From positions 1 to 15,701 of the forward strand of contig CAYTGR010000076.1 in NCBI GenBank assembly GCA_964437445.1: a DNA stretch of 15,701 bases, read 5' to 3'. The DNA comes from CAYTGR01 sp964437445. GTDB taxonomy: Bacteria; Chloroflexota; Anaerolineae; B4-G1; SLSP01. Every line of letters begins with the position of its first letter. Position 1 is the stretch's first letter. Positions 6,699-14,590 of the stretch are shown here, piece after piece. The notes under the pieces are model-generated. The model was not told where the DNA came from, did not search any database, and saw only the letters and a program-made list of their open reading frames with translations. A program made the translations under genes and the position numbers.

Positions 6699-7592
6699 AT
6701 GAACCATACGAATCCCAGTTTAGAACGGCGTTTTGTCCTCTCGTTGCTACTGACCCTGGCTATTTTTGTCGCTGAGGTAGCCGGCGGGCTGATCTCCGAT
6801 AGTCTGGCGCTGCTCAGCGATGCGGCCCACGTCTTCCTGGATGTGCTGGCCCTGGCGATGAGCTATGCAGCGCTGCGGATTGCTGCCCGGCCGGCAACGA
6901 GTCAGCACACCTACGGCTTCCACCGGTTTGAGGTGCTGGCCGCGTTGGCCAACGGGGCCACGTTGGTGATTGTGGCTCTGGGCATTCTGCGGGAAGCGGT
7001 GGAACGGCTGCAAGTGCCACAGGTCGTGCACAGCGGTCCAATGTTGGTGATCGCAGTGATCGGCCTGGTGGTCAACCTCGTCGTCGCGCTGGTGTTGCGG
7101 GAGCACGACCACCACGATCTCAACGTCCGCGGCGCTTTTCTCCACGTGCTGGGAGACGCGCTGGGCTCGGTGGGGGTCATCGTGGCCGCCGTCGTCATCG
7201 CGCTGACCGGTTGGACGCCCGTAGATGCCATCGTCAGTTTCCTGATCGCCGGCCTCATCCTTTGGAGCTCCTGGCGGCTGCTGCGGGAATCGCTCCACGT
7301 GCTGGTGGAGGGGACACCGGAAGAGGTTGAGCCGGCGGCGGTGATGCAGGCGATGGAACACGTCCCGGCAGTGACCGGTATCCACGATCTGCACATCTGG
7401 AGCCTCTGTCCCGGCTTCGTAGCCCTGACAGCGCATGTGGTCGTGGACGCGCCGGACATCTGCCAGGCGCAGACCATCCAGGGGGCGCTCAAGCAGCTGT
7501 TGGCGGAACAATTCCAGATCACGCATGTGACGCTCCAACTGGAGTGGGCCGGCGCGGGGCAGTGCTGCACCGGGACCGGCTGTGGAGCGTGA
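6699..7592 (+). CDS. cation diffusion facilitator (CzcD/ZitB-like) metal efflux protein
   Basis: This is a proton-coupled exporter of zinc or related divalent metals in the cytoplasmic membrane, 297 residues. Transport-site motifs are HxxxD in helix 2 (His44, Asp48 within SDAAHVFLDV) and HxxxD in helix 5 (His149, Asp153 within HVLGDALGS). A short His-rich loop REHDHHD (about 134-140) joins helices 4 and 5. The cytoplasmic domain carries HDLHIWSLCPGFVALTAHVVV. The Cys-rich end QCCTGTGCGA (Cys289, 290, 295) is an extra that could bind metal or sense it. No clear ribosome-binding site is seen before the ATG at 6699, but the protein start fits the family. The gene sits where trmD is often found, and no metal-responsive regulator is adjacent. 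Confidence 0.94.
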   Translation: MNHTNPSLERRFVLSLLLTLAIFVAEVAGGLISDSLALLSDAAHVFLDVLALAMSYAALRIAARPATSQHTYGFHRFEVLAALANGATLVIVALGILREAVERLQVPQVVHSGPMLVIAVIGLVVNLVVALVLREHDHHDLNVRGAFLHVLGDALGSVGVIVAAVVIALTGWTPVDAIVSFLIAGLILWSSWRLLRESLHVLVEGTPEEVEPAAVMQAMEHVPAVTGIHDLHIWSLCPGFVALTAHVVVDAPDICQAQTIQGALKQLLAEQFQITHVTLQLEWAGAGQCCTGTGCGA

Positions 7593-7630
7593 TCAGGCGA
7601 ATGGCCGGCAGGTCTGAATGCGATTTGTAG

Positions 7631-8749
7631 ATGGATACGTTACGCTATTGGCTCGGCTTCAATCTGGTGCGGGGCATCGGCCCGGTGCGCTTGCGCGCCC
7701 TGCTGGACCATTTCGGCGACATCCGCGCCGCGTGGGACGCTCCGGCAGACGCGCTGGTGCACATGGGGTTGGATCGTCGCGCGTTGAACAACCTCCTGCT
7801 GGCCCGCCAGCAGGTGGACCTGGAACAGGTTGTCCAGCGGGTAGAAGCGGCCGGTGTCCAGGTGTTGACCTGGGAAAGCGCCGCTTATCCGCAATTGCTC
7901 AACCAGATTCCCGACCCGCCGCCGGTGCTCTTCGTGCGGGGTGAGCTGACCCCCGCCGATGAGTGGGCGGTGGCGCTGGTGGGGACGCGCAAGCCGACGA
8001 CCTATGGACGCGAGACGGCCCGGCAGCTGGCCGCGGACCTGGCCGGCCACCGCGTCACGGTCGTCAGCGGCCTGGCGCGGGGGATTGACGCGGTCGCCCA
8101 CCGGGCCGCCCTGGAGGCCGGCGGGCGGACCATCGCCGTGCTCGGCTCCGGCGTGGACCAGATCTACCCGCCCGAGCACCGCAAGCTGGCCGAGGAAATC
8201 ATCGCCAACGGGGCCCTGGTCAGCGACTACCCGCTCGGGACAAAGCCGGAAGGCATCAATTTTCCCCCGCGCAACCGCATCATCAGCGGGCTGAGCCTGG
8301 GGGTGGTCGTGGTGGAAGCCGGCGCGGAGAGCGGGGCGCTGATCACGGCCGATTTTGCCGCCGATCAGGGCCGGGAGGTCTTCGCTGTGCCGGGCAACAT
8401 CAGTAACCCGGCCGCGGCCGGTTGCAACCGGTTGCTGCGCGACGGCGCGCACGTCGTGACCGAAGCGCGCGACATCCTGGAGACATTGCATATGGACAGT
8501 CTGGCCGCCAAGCAAGAGGCGCGCCAGTTGCTGCCGGCGGACCCCACCGAAGCGGCCATCCTGGCCCAGTTGACGGCCGAGCCGGTGCACATTGACGACC
8601 TCTCCCGCGCCACCCATCTGCCGGCCGCAACGTTGAGCAGCACCCTCGTGATGATGGAGCTCAAGGGGATGGTACGCCAGGTCGGAACGATGCAGTACGT
8701 CGTGGCCCGCGAAGCTGAGGGGCCATACACCGTGCAACGTGAGGAGTAA
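7631..8749 (+). CDS. dprA: DNA-processing protein DprA (Smf)
   Basis: DprA protects incoming single-stranded DNA and loads RecA during natural transformation. It is also widespread in bacteria not known to be competent. The protein has 372 residues. An N-terminal helix-hairpin-helix part (LVRGIGPVRLRALLDHFGD, about 12-30) precedes the Rossmann-like core. The core shows VGTRKPTTYG (117-126), SGLARGIDAVAHRAAL (146-161), GSGVDQIYPPEH (172-183), FPPRNRIISGLS (211-222), ESGALITADFA (233-243) and VPGN. The C-terminal winged helix spans about 300-365 (DPTEAAILAQLTAEPVHIDDL). It starts 38 bases after the CDF gene, with no obvious Shine-Dalgarno sequence. topA two genes downstream recalls the common dprA-topA neighbourhood, here interrupted by a sugar nucleotidyltransferase. 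Confidence 0.97.
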   Translation: MDTLRYWLGFNLVRGIGPVRLRALLDHFGDIRAAWDAPADALVHMGLDRRALNNLLLARQQVDLEQVVQRVEAAGVQVLTWESAAYPQLLNQIPDPPPVLFVRGELTPADEWAVALVGTRKPTTYGRETARQLAADLAGHRVTVVSGLARGIDAVAHRAALEAGGRTIAVLGSGVDQIYPPEHRKLAEEIIANGALVSDYPLGTKPEGINFPPRNRIISGLSLGVVVVEAGAESGALITADFAADQGREVFAVPGNISNPAAAGCNRLLRDGAHVVTEARDILETLHMDSLAAKQEARQLLPADPTEAAILAQLTAEPVHIDDLSRATHLPAATLSSTLVMMELKGMVRQVGTMQYVVAREAEGPYTVQREE

Positions 8750-8803
8750 CCTGAAAAATCCACGTCTTGGGCCCGACGCAACTTATACAATACGGAGTTT
8801 CAG

Positions 8804-9892
8804 ATGACTTCAACCGAGCACCTTTACGCGCTGATCATGGCGGGCGGCGGCGGCACACGTCTGTGGCCGCTCAGCCGCCGCGAGCATCCCAAGCAGATGG
8901 TGCGCCTCTTCGGCGACCGGACGATGTTCCAATGGGCGGTGGACCGGCTGCGGCCGCTCCTGCCCCCGGAGCGCATCTTTGTCGTGACGGGCGCCGATCA
9001 GGTAGAACCGCTGGCAGCCCAGACCCCCGATCTGCCCCGTGAAAACTTTATCCTGGAGCCGCTGGGACGGGGGACCGCGCCCTGCATTGGATTGGGGGCC
9101 ATCCACCTGCACCAGCGTGACCCGGAAGCCGTCATGGCGGTGGTCACGGCAGATCACTTTATGCGCCATATGGATCGCTTTTGTGCCGTGCTGGCGGCGG
9201 CGCAAGCTGTGGCCGAACAAGGGTATCTGGTGACCTTAGGCATTGAGCCGACCTATCCGGCCACCGGCTATGGCTATATCCGGCGGGGCCAGCGGTTGGG
9301 GACTTTTGACGACTTCCCCACCTTCCAGGTGGAGCGTTTCACCGAAAAGCCCAACGCGGAAACCGCGCTGCGTTTCCTGCAGGAGGGCGTCTATTCCTGG
9401 AACAGCGGGATGTTCATCTGGCGGACAGAGCGCATCCTGGCCGAGTTCGCGGCGTTGATGCCCGACCTGTCCGCGACGCTGACCGCGCTGGCGGACGCTT
9501 TAGGAACGCCCGCTTACGCGTCGCTGCTGGCACAACTCTGGCCCACCGTCCGCAAGGAGATGATTGATTACGGCGTGATGGAAAAGGCCGACCGCGTGGC
9601 CGTCATCCCGGCCGACCTGGGCTGGTCTGACGTGGGCGCCTGGGCTGCGGTGATGGATCTGCAAGAGGCCGACGCGGCCGGCAACGTCAGCATTGGCGAC
9701 CATCTGCCGGTGGATACGGCCCGGACGATGGTTTTTTCCACGACCGGCCGGTTGGTCGCCACCGTCGGGATCCACGATCTGATTGTCGTGGACACCCCCG
9801 AGGCGCTGCTGATCATCCCACGCGAGCAATCCGAGCGGGTACGAGAGGTCGTGCAGCGGTTGGAAGCGACGGAGCGCAAAAGCCAGTTGTAA
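8804..9892 (+). CDS. manC: mannose-1-phosphate guanylyltransferase
   Basis: The enzyme makes GDP-mannose from mannose-1-phosphate and GTP for glycans and the cell surface. The nucleotide-binding signature is MAGGGGTRLWPLSRREHPKQ (about residues 12-31). The family pattern GGxGTRLWPLSR is kept. Further landmarks are the TADHFM stretch in place of the usual PADH, the segment PATGYGYIRRG, FTEKPN and YSWNSGMFIW. The protein has 362 residues, which fits the single-domain form without the isomerase (AlgA-type) extension. A GGAG (8794-8797) lies six bases before the ATG. The gene lies 54 bases after dprA and 69 before topA and appears to be part of the same plus-strand run. The symbol follows the family; the exact sugar specificity is not proven by sequence. 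Confidence 0.92.
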   Translation: MTSTEHLYALIMAGGGGTRLWPLSRREHPKQMVRLFGDRTMFQWAVDRLRPLLPPERIFVVTGADQVEPLAAQTPDLPRENFILEPLGRGTAPCIGLGAIHLHQRDPEAVMAVVTADHFMRHMDRFCAVLAAAQAVAEQGYLVTLGIEPTYPATGYGYIRRGQRLGTFDDFPTFQVERFTEKPNAETALRFLQEGVYSWNSGMFIWRTERILAEFAALMPDLSATLTALADALGTPAYASLLAQLWPTVRKEMIDYGVMEKADRVAVIPADLGWSDVGAWAAVMDLQEADAAGNVSIGDHLPVDTARTMVFSTTGRLVATVGIHDLIVVDTPEALLIIPREQSERVREVVQRLEATERKSQL

Positions 9893-9901
9893 ACGATGAC
9901 G

Positions 9902-9926
9902 GCGCACGGCCCCCGGGCGGGTGCGC
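9902..9926 (+). other. GC-rich inverted repeat between the manC-like gene and topA
   Basis: GCGCAC (9902-9907) pairs with GTGCGC (9921-9926), and an inner GCC/GGC extension is possible. It lies 10 bases after the stop of the nucleotidyltransferase and 36 bases before topA. No T-run follows, so I do not call it a terminator. Confidence 0.3.
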
Positions 9927-9961
9927 TGGCAACCTCAAAACTTAGAGAATGAGAAAAGTCC

Positions 9962-12313
9962 ATGAGCGAAGAATTCACTGCTGAAGCCTATTGTGTTAAA
10001 TGTAGAGCCCGGCGGACGATGGTAAACCCAGAGGCTGTATTTACAGTCAAGGGACAGCCGGCCCTGAAAGGGACCTGCCCGGAGTGCGGCACGGTGTTGT
10101 TTCGCATGGGGAAAACCCCCCTGCATGAGGGATTAGTCGCACCGCCGCCGGTGATGCCGCAGGGACGGCTGGTCATCGTGGAGTCGCCCACCAAGGCGAA
10201 AACGGTCGGCCGGTTCTTAGGCAAGGGCTACACCGTCAAAGCCTCGGTCGGCCACATCCGCGACCTGCTGCGCTCGCAGCTGTCGGTGGACGTGGAGCAC
10301 GATTTTGAGCCCAAGTACCGCATCCCCAACGAAAAGCGTGCGGTGGTAAAAGAGCTGGCCGGGCTGGCAAAGCAAGCCGCTGAAATTTACCTGGCGACCG
10401 ACCCCGACCGCGAAGGGGAGGCCATCGCCTGGCATTTGAGCACTGTGCTCAACGTACCGGCCCAGCGCCTGCGCCGCGTCGTTTTCCACGAGATCACACA
10501 AACAGCCATTGACGAGGCGTTTGCGCACGCCCGCGACCTGGACATGGATCTGATCAACGCGCAGCAGGCCCGCCGCATCTTAGACCGGCTGGTGGGTTAC
10601 AAACTCAGCCCGCTGCTGTGGGATAAAGTGCGCAGCCGGCTCTCGGCCGGGCGCGTGCAATCGGTGGCGCTGCGGCTGATTGTGGAGCGCGAGCGCGAAA
10701 TCCAGGCCTTCATCCCGCAGGAGTACTGGACGCTGGACGCCGAGCTAACGCCCCACCACTACGACGGGCGGGGGAAACGGCCCACGTTTCGAGCGCGCCT
10801 GGCCCGCATCCGTGGCGCGGAGGTGGACCTCAAATCACAAGCCGACGTGCAGACAGTGCTCATAGAACTGGAACGGTCGCGCTACGTCGTCTCCCGGATC
10901 AAGGAAGGCCAGCGCCGCCGCCAGCCCTCCCCACCCTACACCACCAGCACCATGCAGCAGGAAGCGTCGCGCAAGCTGGGCTTCACTGCGCAGCGGACGA
11001 TGCGCATCGCCCAGCAGCTCTACGAAGGCCAGGATGTGGGCGACGGCCAGCCGGTCGGTCTCATCACCTATATGCGCACCGACAGCACCAACGTCGCCGA
11101 AATCGCGCAGGCCGAGGCGCGGCAGTTCATTGCCCAACGGTACGGGGAGACGCTGCTGCCCCCCAAACCGCCGATCTACAAAACTAAGTCCAAGGGCGCG
11201 CAGGAAGCTCACGAGGCGGTCCGCCCCACCAGTGTCTTCCGCACCCCGGAAGCCCTCAAGGAACACCTGAGCAGTGAACAATTCCGACTGTACGAGCTCA
11301 TCTGGCGGCGCTTCGTGGCCAGCCAGATGGAAGCGGCCATCTACGACACTCGCACCGTGGAGATTCTGGCCGGATTGGGCGACGTGGTGGCCGAGTACCC
11401 GTATCTCTTCCGCGCCTCCGGGTCGCTGCTGCGCTTCCCCGGTTTCCTGACGGTCTACGAGGAAGCGAAGGACGAGGATATCCAGGAGGAAGCCGCCCAG
11501 CCGATCCCGCCGCTGGCCGAGAACGACCTGCTGGACCTGCTGCGGTTGCTGCCGGAACAGCATTTCACGCAACCACCGCCGCGCTTCACCGACGCCAGCC
11601 TCATCAAGACCATGGAAGAGTATGGCATCGGGCGGCCTTCCACGTATGCGAGCATCCTGGCAAACATTCAACAGCGGGGTTACGTGCTGCGCGAGAGCCG
11701 TCGCTTCAGCCCCACCGAGACCGGCTTCCTGGTAAACGACCTGTTGGTCGCCAATTTCCCTGAAGTCATCAACGTCGCTTTCACGGCCCAGATGGAAGAG
11801 GGGTTAGACGAAGTCGCCGCCGGTGAGGAAGATTGGGTCCGCTTGCTGCGGGCGTTCTACGGCCCGTTTGAGACCGCGGTCGCGCGCGCCGAACAGACAA
11901 TTGAGAAGCGGGAGCAAGTGGAACTGGTCGGGCGCGACTGCCCCGACTGCGGCGCCCCGCTAATCATCCGCTGGGGGCGGTACGGAAAATTCATCGGCTG
12001 CTCCAAATTCCCGGAGTGCCGCCACACCGAGCCCTGGCTGGAATTGACCGGCGCGACCTGCCCCCAATGTGGGGGCAACCTGGTCGTGAAGCGCACCCGC
12101 AAGGGGCGGATCTTCTACGGGTGCGCCAGGTGGCCGGAGTGCGATTTTACGACCTGGAAACGACCGTTGCCCAAGCGCTGCCCCAACTGCAGCGGCCTGG
12201 TCGTGGAGATGCGCCGGGATACGGCTCAGTGCCTCTCCTGCGAGACCCAGTTCCCGCTGGAGCAGATGGAGGCGACGGAAGCCGAGCCGGTCCCCGCCGC
12301 CGCCACGGTCTGA
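9962..12313 (+). CDS. topA: DNA topoisomerase I with N-terminal zinc ribbon
   Basis: This type IA topoisomerase relaxes negative supercoils, 783 residues. An extra N-terminal zinc ribbon (Cys11, Cys14, Cys39, Cys42; YCVKCRARRTM, CPECGTVLFRMGK) precedes the Toprim domain and resembles the small DUF5679-type domain. Toprim shows LVIVESPTKAKTVGRFLG with Glu74 and the acidic triad in TDPDREGEAIAWH (Asp147, Asp149, Glu151). The catalytic tyrosine is Tyr370 in ITYMRTDST. Other landmarks are GRVQSVALRLIVERE and EYGIGRPSTYASIL. The C-terminus has two full Cys4 fingers (from Cys660 and Cys700) and a third Cys pair unit (CPNC from Cys740, CLSC). The gene is last in the plus-strand run and converges with hemW. 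A weak AG-rich stretch precedes the ATG. Confidence 0.97.
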   Translation: MSEEFTAEAYCVKCRARRTMVNPEAVFTVKGQPALKGTCPECGTVLFRMGKTPLHEGLVAPPPVMPQGRLVIVESPTKAKTVGRFLGKGYTVKASVGHIRDLLRSQLSVDVEHDFEPKYRIPNEKRAVVKELAGLAKQAAEIYLATDPDREGEAIAWHLSTVLNVPAQRLRRVVFHEITQTAIDEAFAHARDLDMDLINAQQARRILDRLVGYKLSPLLWDKVRSRLSAGRVQSVALRLIVEREREIQAFIPQEYWTLDAELTPHHYDGRGKRPTFRARLARIRGAEVDLKSQADVQTVLIELERSRYVVSRIKEGQRRRQPSPPYTTSTMQQEASRKLGFTAQRTMRIAQQLYEGQDVGDGQPVGLITYMRTDSTNVAEIAQAEARQFIAQRYGETLLPPKPPIYKTKSKGAQEAHEAVRPTSVFRTPEALKEHLSSEQFRLYELIWRRFVASQMEAAIYDTRTVEILAGLGDVVAEYPYLFRASGSLLRFPGFLTVYEEAKDEDIQEEAAQPIPPLAENDLLDLLRLLPEQHFTQPPPRFTDASLIKTMEEYGIGRPSTYASILANIQQRGYVLRESRRFSPTETGFLVNDLLVANFPEVINVAFTAQMEEGLDEVAAGEEDWVRLLRAFYGPFETAVARAEQTIEKREQVELVGRDCPDCGAPLIIRWGRYGKFIGCSKFPECRHTEPWLELTGATCPQCGGNLVVKRTRKGRIFYGCARWPECDFTTWKRPLPKRCPNCSGLVVEMRRDTAQCLSCETQFPLEQMEATEAEPVPAAATV

Positions 12314-12327
12314 CCGCCTGTCGTGAC

Positions 12328-12375
12328 GCCTTCAGGCGTTCCGGGAAGCATAGCTCACCAGAAACGCCTGAAGGC
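12328..12375. terminator. inverted repeat in the topA/hemW convergent gap, possible bidirectional terminator
   Basis: GCCTTCAGGCGTT (12328-12340) is exactly complementary to 12363-12375 with a 22-base loop. Each arm is itself a small hairpin (CGCC-TTCA-GGCG and GCC-TGAA-GGC), so the element can fold as one long stem or two short ones. It is the only structure in the 70-base gap between two convergent genes. Neither side has a good T-run, so termination is inferred from position. The double-hairpin form also suits a dispersed repeat element. Confidence 0.5.
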
Positions 12376-12383
12376 ATTCTTAA

Positions 12384-13622
12384 TCAAGGCAAAAATTCCG
12401 CAAAGACCTGATTTCCCAACAGCCGCCCCCGCCGGCTGAGCCGGACACAGGTGCCGTCCCATTCCAGGAGACCCAACCGCCCGAAGCGCGCCAGCACCGG
12501 ACCGTAAGCTTCCGCCAACCCCACCCCAAAACGAGCGCGGAAACGGGCCTCGCTCACCCCCTCGGCCAGGCGCAGCCCCAACATCATCGTCTCGCCCATT
12601 TCCAGCGGGCGCGCGATGAGCTCGCGCTCATCACCACAGGCCACAGGCCACGGACCACCTTCCGCGGCCGGCTCACCGCCGACGGCGGCTTGCTGACGGC
12701 GGATGGCTTCTACGTATTCTGCCGGATGCCGGATGTTACCCCAGCGCCAACCGGCCAGCCAGGAGTGCGCGCCCGCACCAAAGCCCAACCACGGCTCATT
12801 GCGCCAGTAGACCAGATTGTGTTGCGAGACTTTGAGATCCTGGGCGTTGAACGTCGGGTTGGCCCAGGGAGCCGGTGGGGGATAGTCACCCCGGGCCCAG
12901 TTGGAGAGCTCGTATTGCCAGAAACCGGCGCTCGCCAGCCGCTCGGAGGCTGCCTCGTACATCTCGGCAGCCACGTCGGGATCAGGGGCCGGCCACCGGC
13001 CGGCAGCGATTGTGGCGGCCAGCGGCGTCTCTTCCTCCACCGTCAGCGCATAGAGCGAGAGGTGCTCCGGCGCCAGTGTGAGGGCCTGATCCAGCGTCGC
13101 CTGCCAGCGCGCGCGGGTCTGCCCCGGCAGGCCGTACATGAGGTCCAGGCTGAGATTCTCAAAGCCGGCCGCGCGCGCAGCTTCCACCGCCTGCACCGCC
13201 TGCGGCCAGGTGTGGATACGGCCTAATTGCGCCAGTTCGTCGTCGTGAGCCGATTGCACGCCTAAGCTGAGCCGGTTCACGCCGGCCGCGCGCAACGCGC
13301 GCAAACGGTCCTCGTCTACCGTGCCGGGGTTGGCTTCCAGCGTGACTTCGGCCTCCGGCCGCAGCGCCAGCTGCTCCCGCGCCGTCGCAATCAGCGTCGC
13401 GATCGCCTCCGGGAGCAACAGCGAGGGCGTCCCGCCGCCAAAATAGAGCGTGATCCCCTTCAAGCCGGGATGACGCGCCGCCTGGAGCGCCATTTCCTGG
13501 CGGACGGCTGCTACGTAGGCCGGACGGAGTTGCTCTAACCCGGCGTAGGTGTTGAAGTCACAGTAGGCGCACCGCCGGGCACAAAAGGGGATGTGAACGT
13601 ATAGGGCGACCCCGGCCGCCAT
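12384..13622 (-). CDS. hemW: radical SAM coproporphyrinogen III oxidase-like protein HemW
   Basis: HemW binds heme and a 4Fe-4S cluster and is linked to heme delivery. It is often annotated as oxygen-independent coproporphyrinogen oxidase. The radical-SAM motif CxxxCxxC is seen at Cys14, Cys18 and Cys21 in YVHIPFCARRCAYCDF. Other landmarks are YFGGGTPSLL, VTLEANPGTVD, NRLSLGVQS, ENLSLDLMYGLPGQT and MMLGLRLAEGV. I chose the ATG at 13622 because conservation begins immediately after it. The frame stays open upstream to 13877 only as an overlap with the ABC ATPase gene. With 412 residues it is somewhat longer than usual. Part of the excess is a loop (about residues 314-330) coded by heptamer repeats. 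It follows the ATPase stop by two bases, so it is probably cotranscribed. Confidence 0.95.
   Translation of the reverse strand: MAAGVALYVHIPFCARRCAYCDFNTYAGLEQLRPAYVAAVRQEMALQAARHPGLKGITLYFGGGTPSLLLPEAIATLIATAREQLALRPEAEVTLEANPGTVDEDRLRALRAAGVNRLSLGVQSAHDDELAQLGRIHTWPQAVQAVEAARAAGFENLSLDLMYGLPGQTRARWQATLDQALTLAPEHLSLYALTVEEETPLAATIAAGRWPAPDPDVAAEMYEAASERLASAGFWQYELSNWARGDYPPPAPWANPTFNAQDLKVSQHNLVYWRNEPWLGFGAGAHSWLAGWRWGNIRHPAEYVEAIRRQQAAVGGEPAAEGGPWPVACGDERELIARPLEMGETMMLGLRLAEGVSEARFRARFGVGLAEAYGPVLARFGRLGLLEWDGTCVRLSRRGRLLGNQVFAEFLP
12634..12660. repeat. short heptamer array (ccacagg) inside hemW
   Basis: Three full 7-base units (ccacagg, ccacagg, ccacgga) and a partial fourth (ccacct) lie in the hemW coding sequence. 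They encode roughly residues 321-330 (GGPWPVACGD region) in what looks like a surface loop. The reading frame is preserved. The period matches the intergenic arrays at 3012-3136 and 15433-15530, although the word differs. Confidence 0.5.
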
Positions 13623-13624
13623 GC

Positions 13625-14590
13625 TCAGGAGACCACCCCTTGCGTCAGGCTGAGGAACAGGCTCTCCAACGTCTCTTTCTCCTCGGTGTAGGAAAGCACG
13701 GGGAAACCAGCGCCGACCAGGGCCGCCAGCAGCGCGACGGTGGCCACTTCGTCTCCCTCCAACGCAACCCGTAACGCAGGGTAAGAGCCGTTGCCGTTCT
13801 CGGCCGGCACGAGCTCCACCCCGCGCACTTCGGGACGCGCGGCGAGCCAGGCGTGCGCATCGTCGGCCGGCCCCCACAGCGCGATCCGTACCCGCCGGTG
13901 CGGCTGGAGCCGGGCCCGCACCTCGGTCAACGGTCCCGAAACAACCAGCTTCCCGGCCTCTATGATGCCGACGTGGGTGGCAATTTCATCCAGTTCGCGC
14001 AGGACGTGGGAGGAAAGGAAGACGGTTTTCCCCATCTCTTGCAGGGCGCGCAGGATTTCGCGGAGCTCCACCCGGGCCCGGGGATCCAACCCGGAGGCCG
14101 GCTCATCGGCGACAATCAACGCCGGTTCGTGGACCAAGGCGCGCGCCAGCCCCAGGCGCTGGCGCATCCCCCGCGAGAGGCTGCGCACCTCGTCGTTACG
14201 GCGGCCTGCCAATCCCACCAGCTCCAGCAAATCGTCGGTCAGCGCACGCCGCTTGACGGGAGCAATGCCATAACAGGCCGCGAAAAAGTCCAGGTACTCG
14301 GCCACGGGCAGTTCACCGTAGAGACCAAACTCGTCAGGAATGTACCCCAGCAGGCGACGCACATCACGTGGCTGCGTATCCACGCGATAGCCGCCCACGC
14401 GGACCTCGCCGCCATCCAACGTCAGCAGCGTCGCCAGGATGCGGATGGTTGTCGTCTTGCCAGCGCCGTTGGGCCCGACGAAGGCGTAAATTGCGCCCGC
14501 CTCCACCTCAAACGAGATTCCGTCCAGCGCCGGGGGACGCCCTTTGCGGTAGACTTTGCGCAGGTTGCGTACTTCAAGAATCGTGCTCAT
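13625..14590 (-). CDS. ABC transporter ATP-binding protein (ABC-2/CcmA type)
   Basis: This is an ATPase subunit of an exporter-like ABC system, 321 residues from the ATG at 14590. That start (MSTILEVRNLRKVY) fits the family, overlaps the upstream gene as ATGA and has AGGA nine bases before it. The frame is open for 13 more codons, but these are unlikely to be used. Motifs are Walker A GPNGAGKT (39-46), signature LSRGMRQRL (138-146), Walker B LIVADEP (158-164) and the H-loop SSH. The usual Q-loop glutamine is replaced: GYIPDEFGLYG has Asp at the expected place. A C-terminal extension of about 100 residues follows the catalytic part. No permease gene is adjacent in the window, so the transported substrate and partner are unknown. 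It lies between the GIY-YIG/NUDIX gene and hemW. Confidence 0.92.
   Translation of the reverse strand: MSTILEVRNLRKVYRKGRPPALDGISFEVEAGAIYAFVGPNGAGKTTTIRILATLLTLDGGEVRVGGYRVDTQPRDVRRLLGYIPDEFGLYGELPVAEYLDFFAACYGIAPVKRRALTDDLLELVGLAGRRNDEVRSLSRGMRQRLGLARALVHEPALIVADEPASGLDPRARVELREILRALQEMGKTVFLSSHVLRELDEIATHVGIIEAGKLVVSGPLTEVRARLQPHRRVRIALWGPADDAHAWLAARPEVRGVELVPAENGNGSYPALRVALEGDEVATVALLAALVGAGFPVLSYTEEKETLESLFLSLTQGVVS

Noticed and set aside
7640..8737. 365-codon frame antisense to dprA
   Set aside because: It mirrors almost the whole dprA gene, shows no family features and is His/Gln/Arg-rich, as expected from antisense frames in GC-rich DNA.
10835..11671. 278-codon frame antisense to topA
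   Set aside because: It lies entirely within the topA catalytic core and has no motif or ribosome-binding site.
13623..13877. N-terminal extension of hemW
   Set aside because: The frame is open upstream of 13622 but lies inside the ABC ATPase gene. HemW similarity starts at the ATG at 13622.
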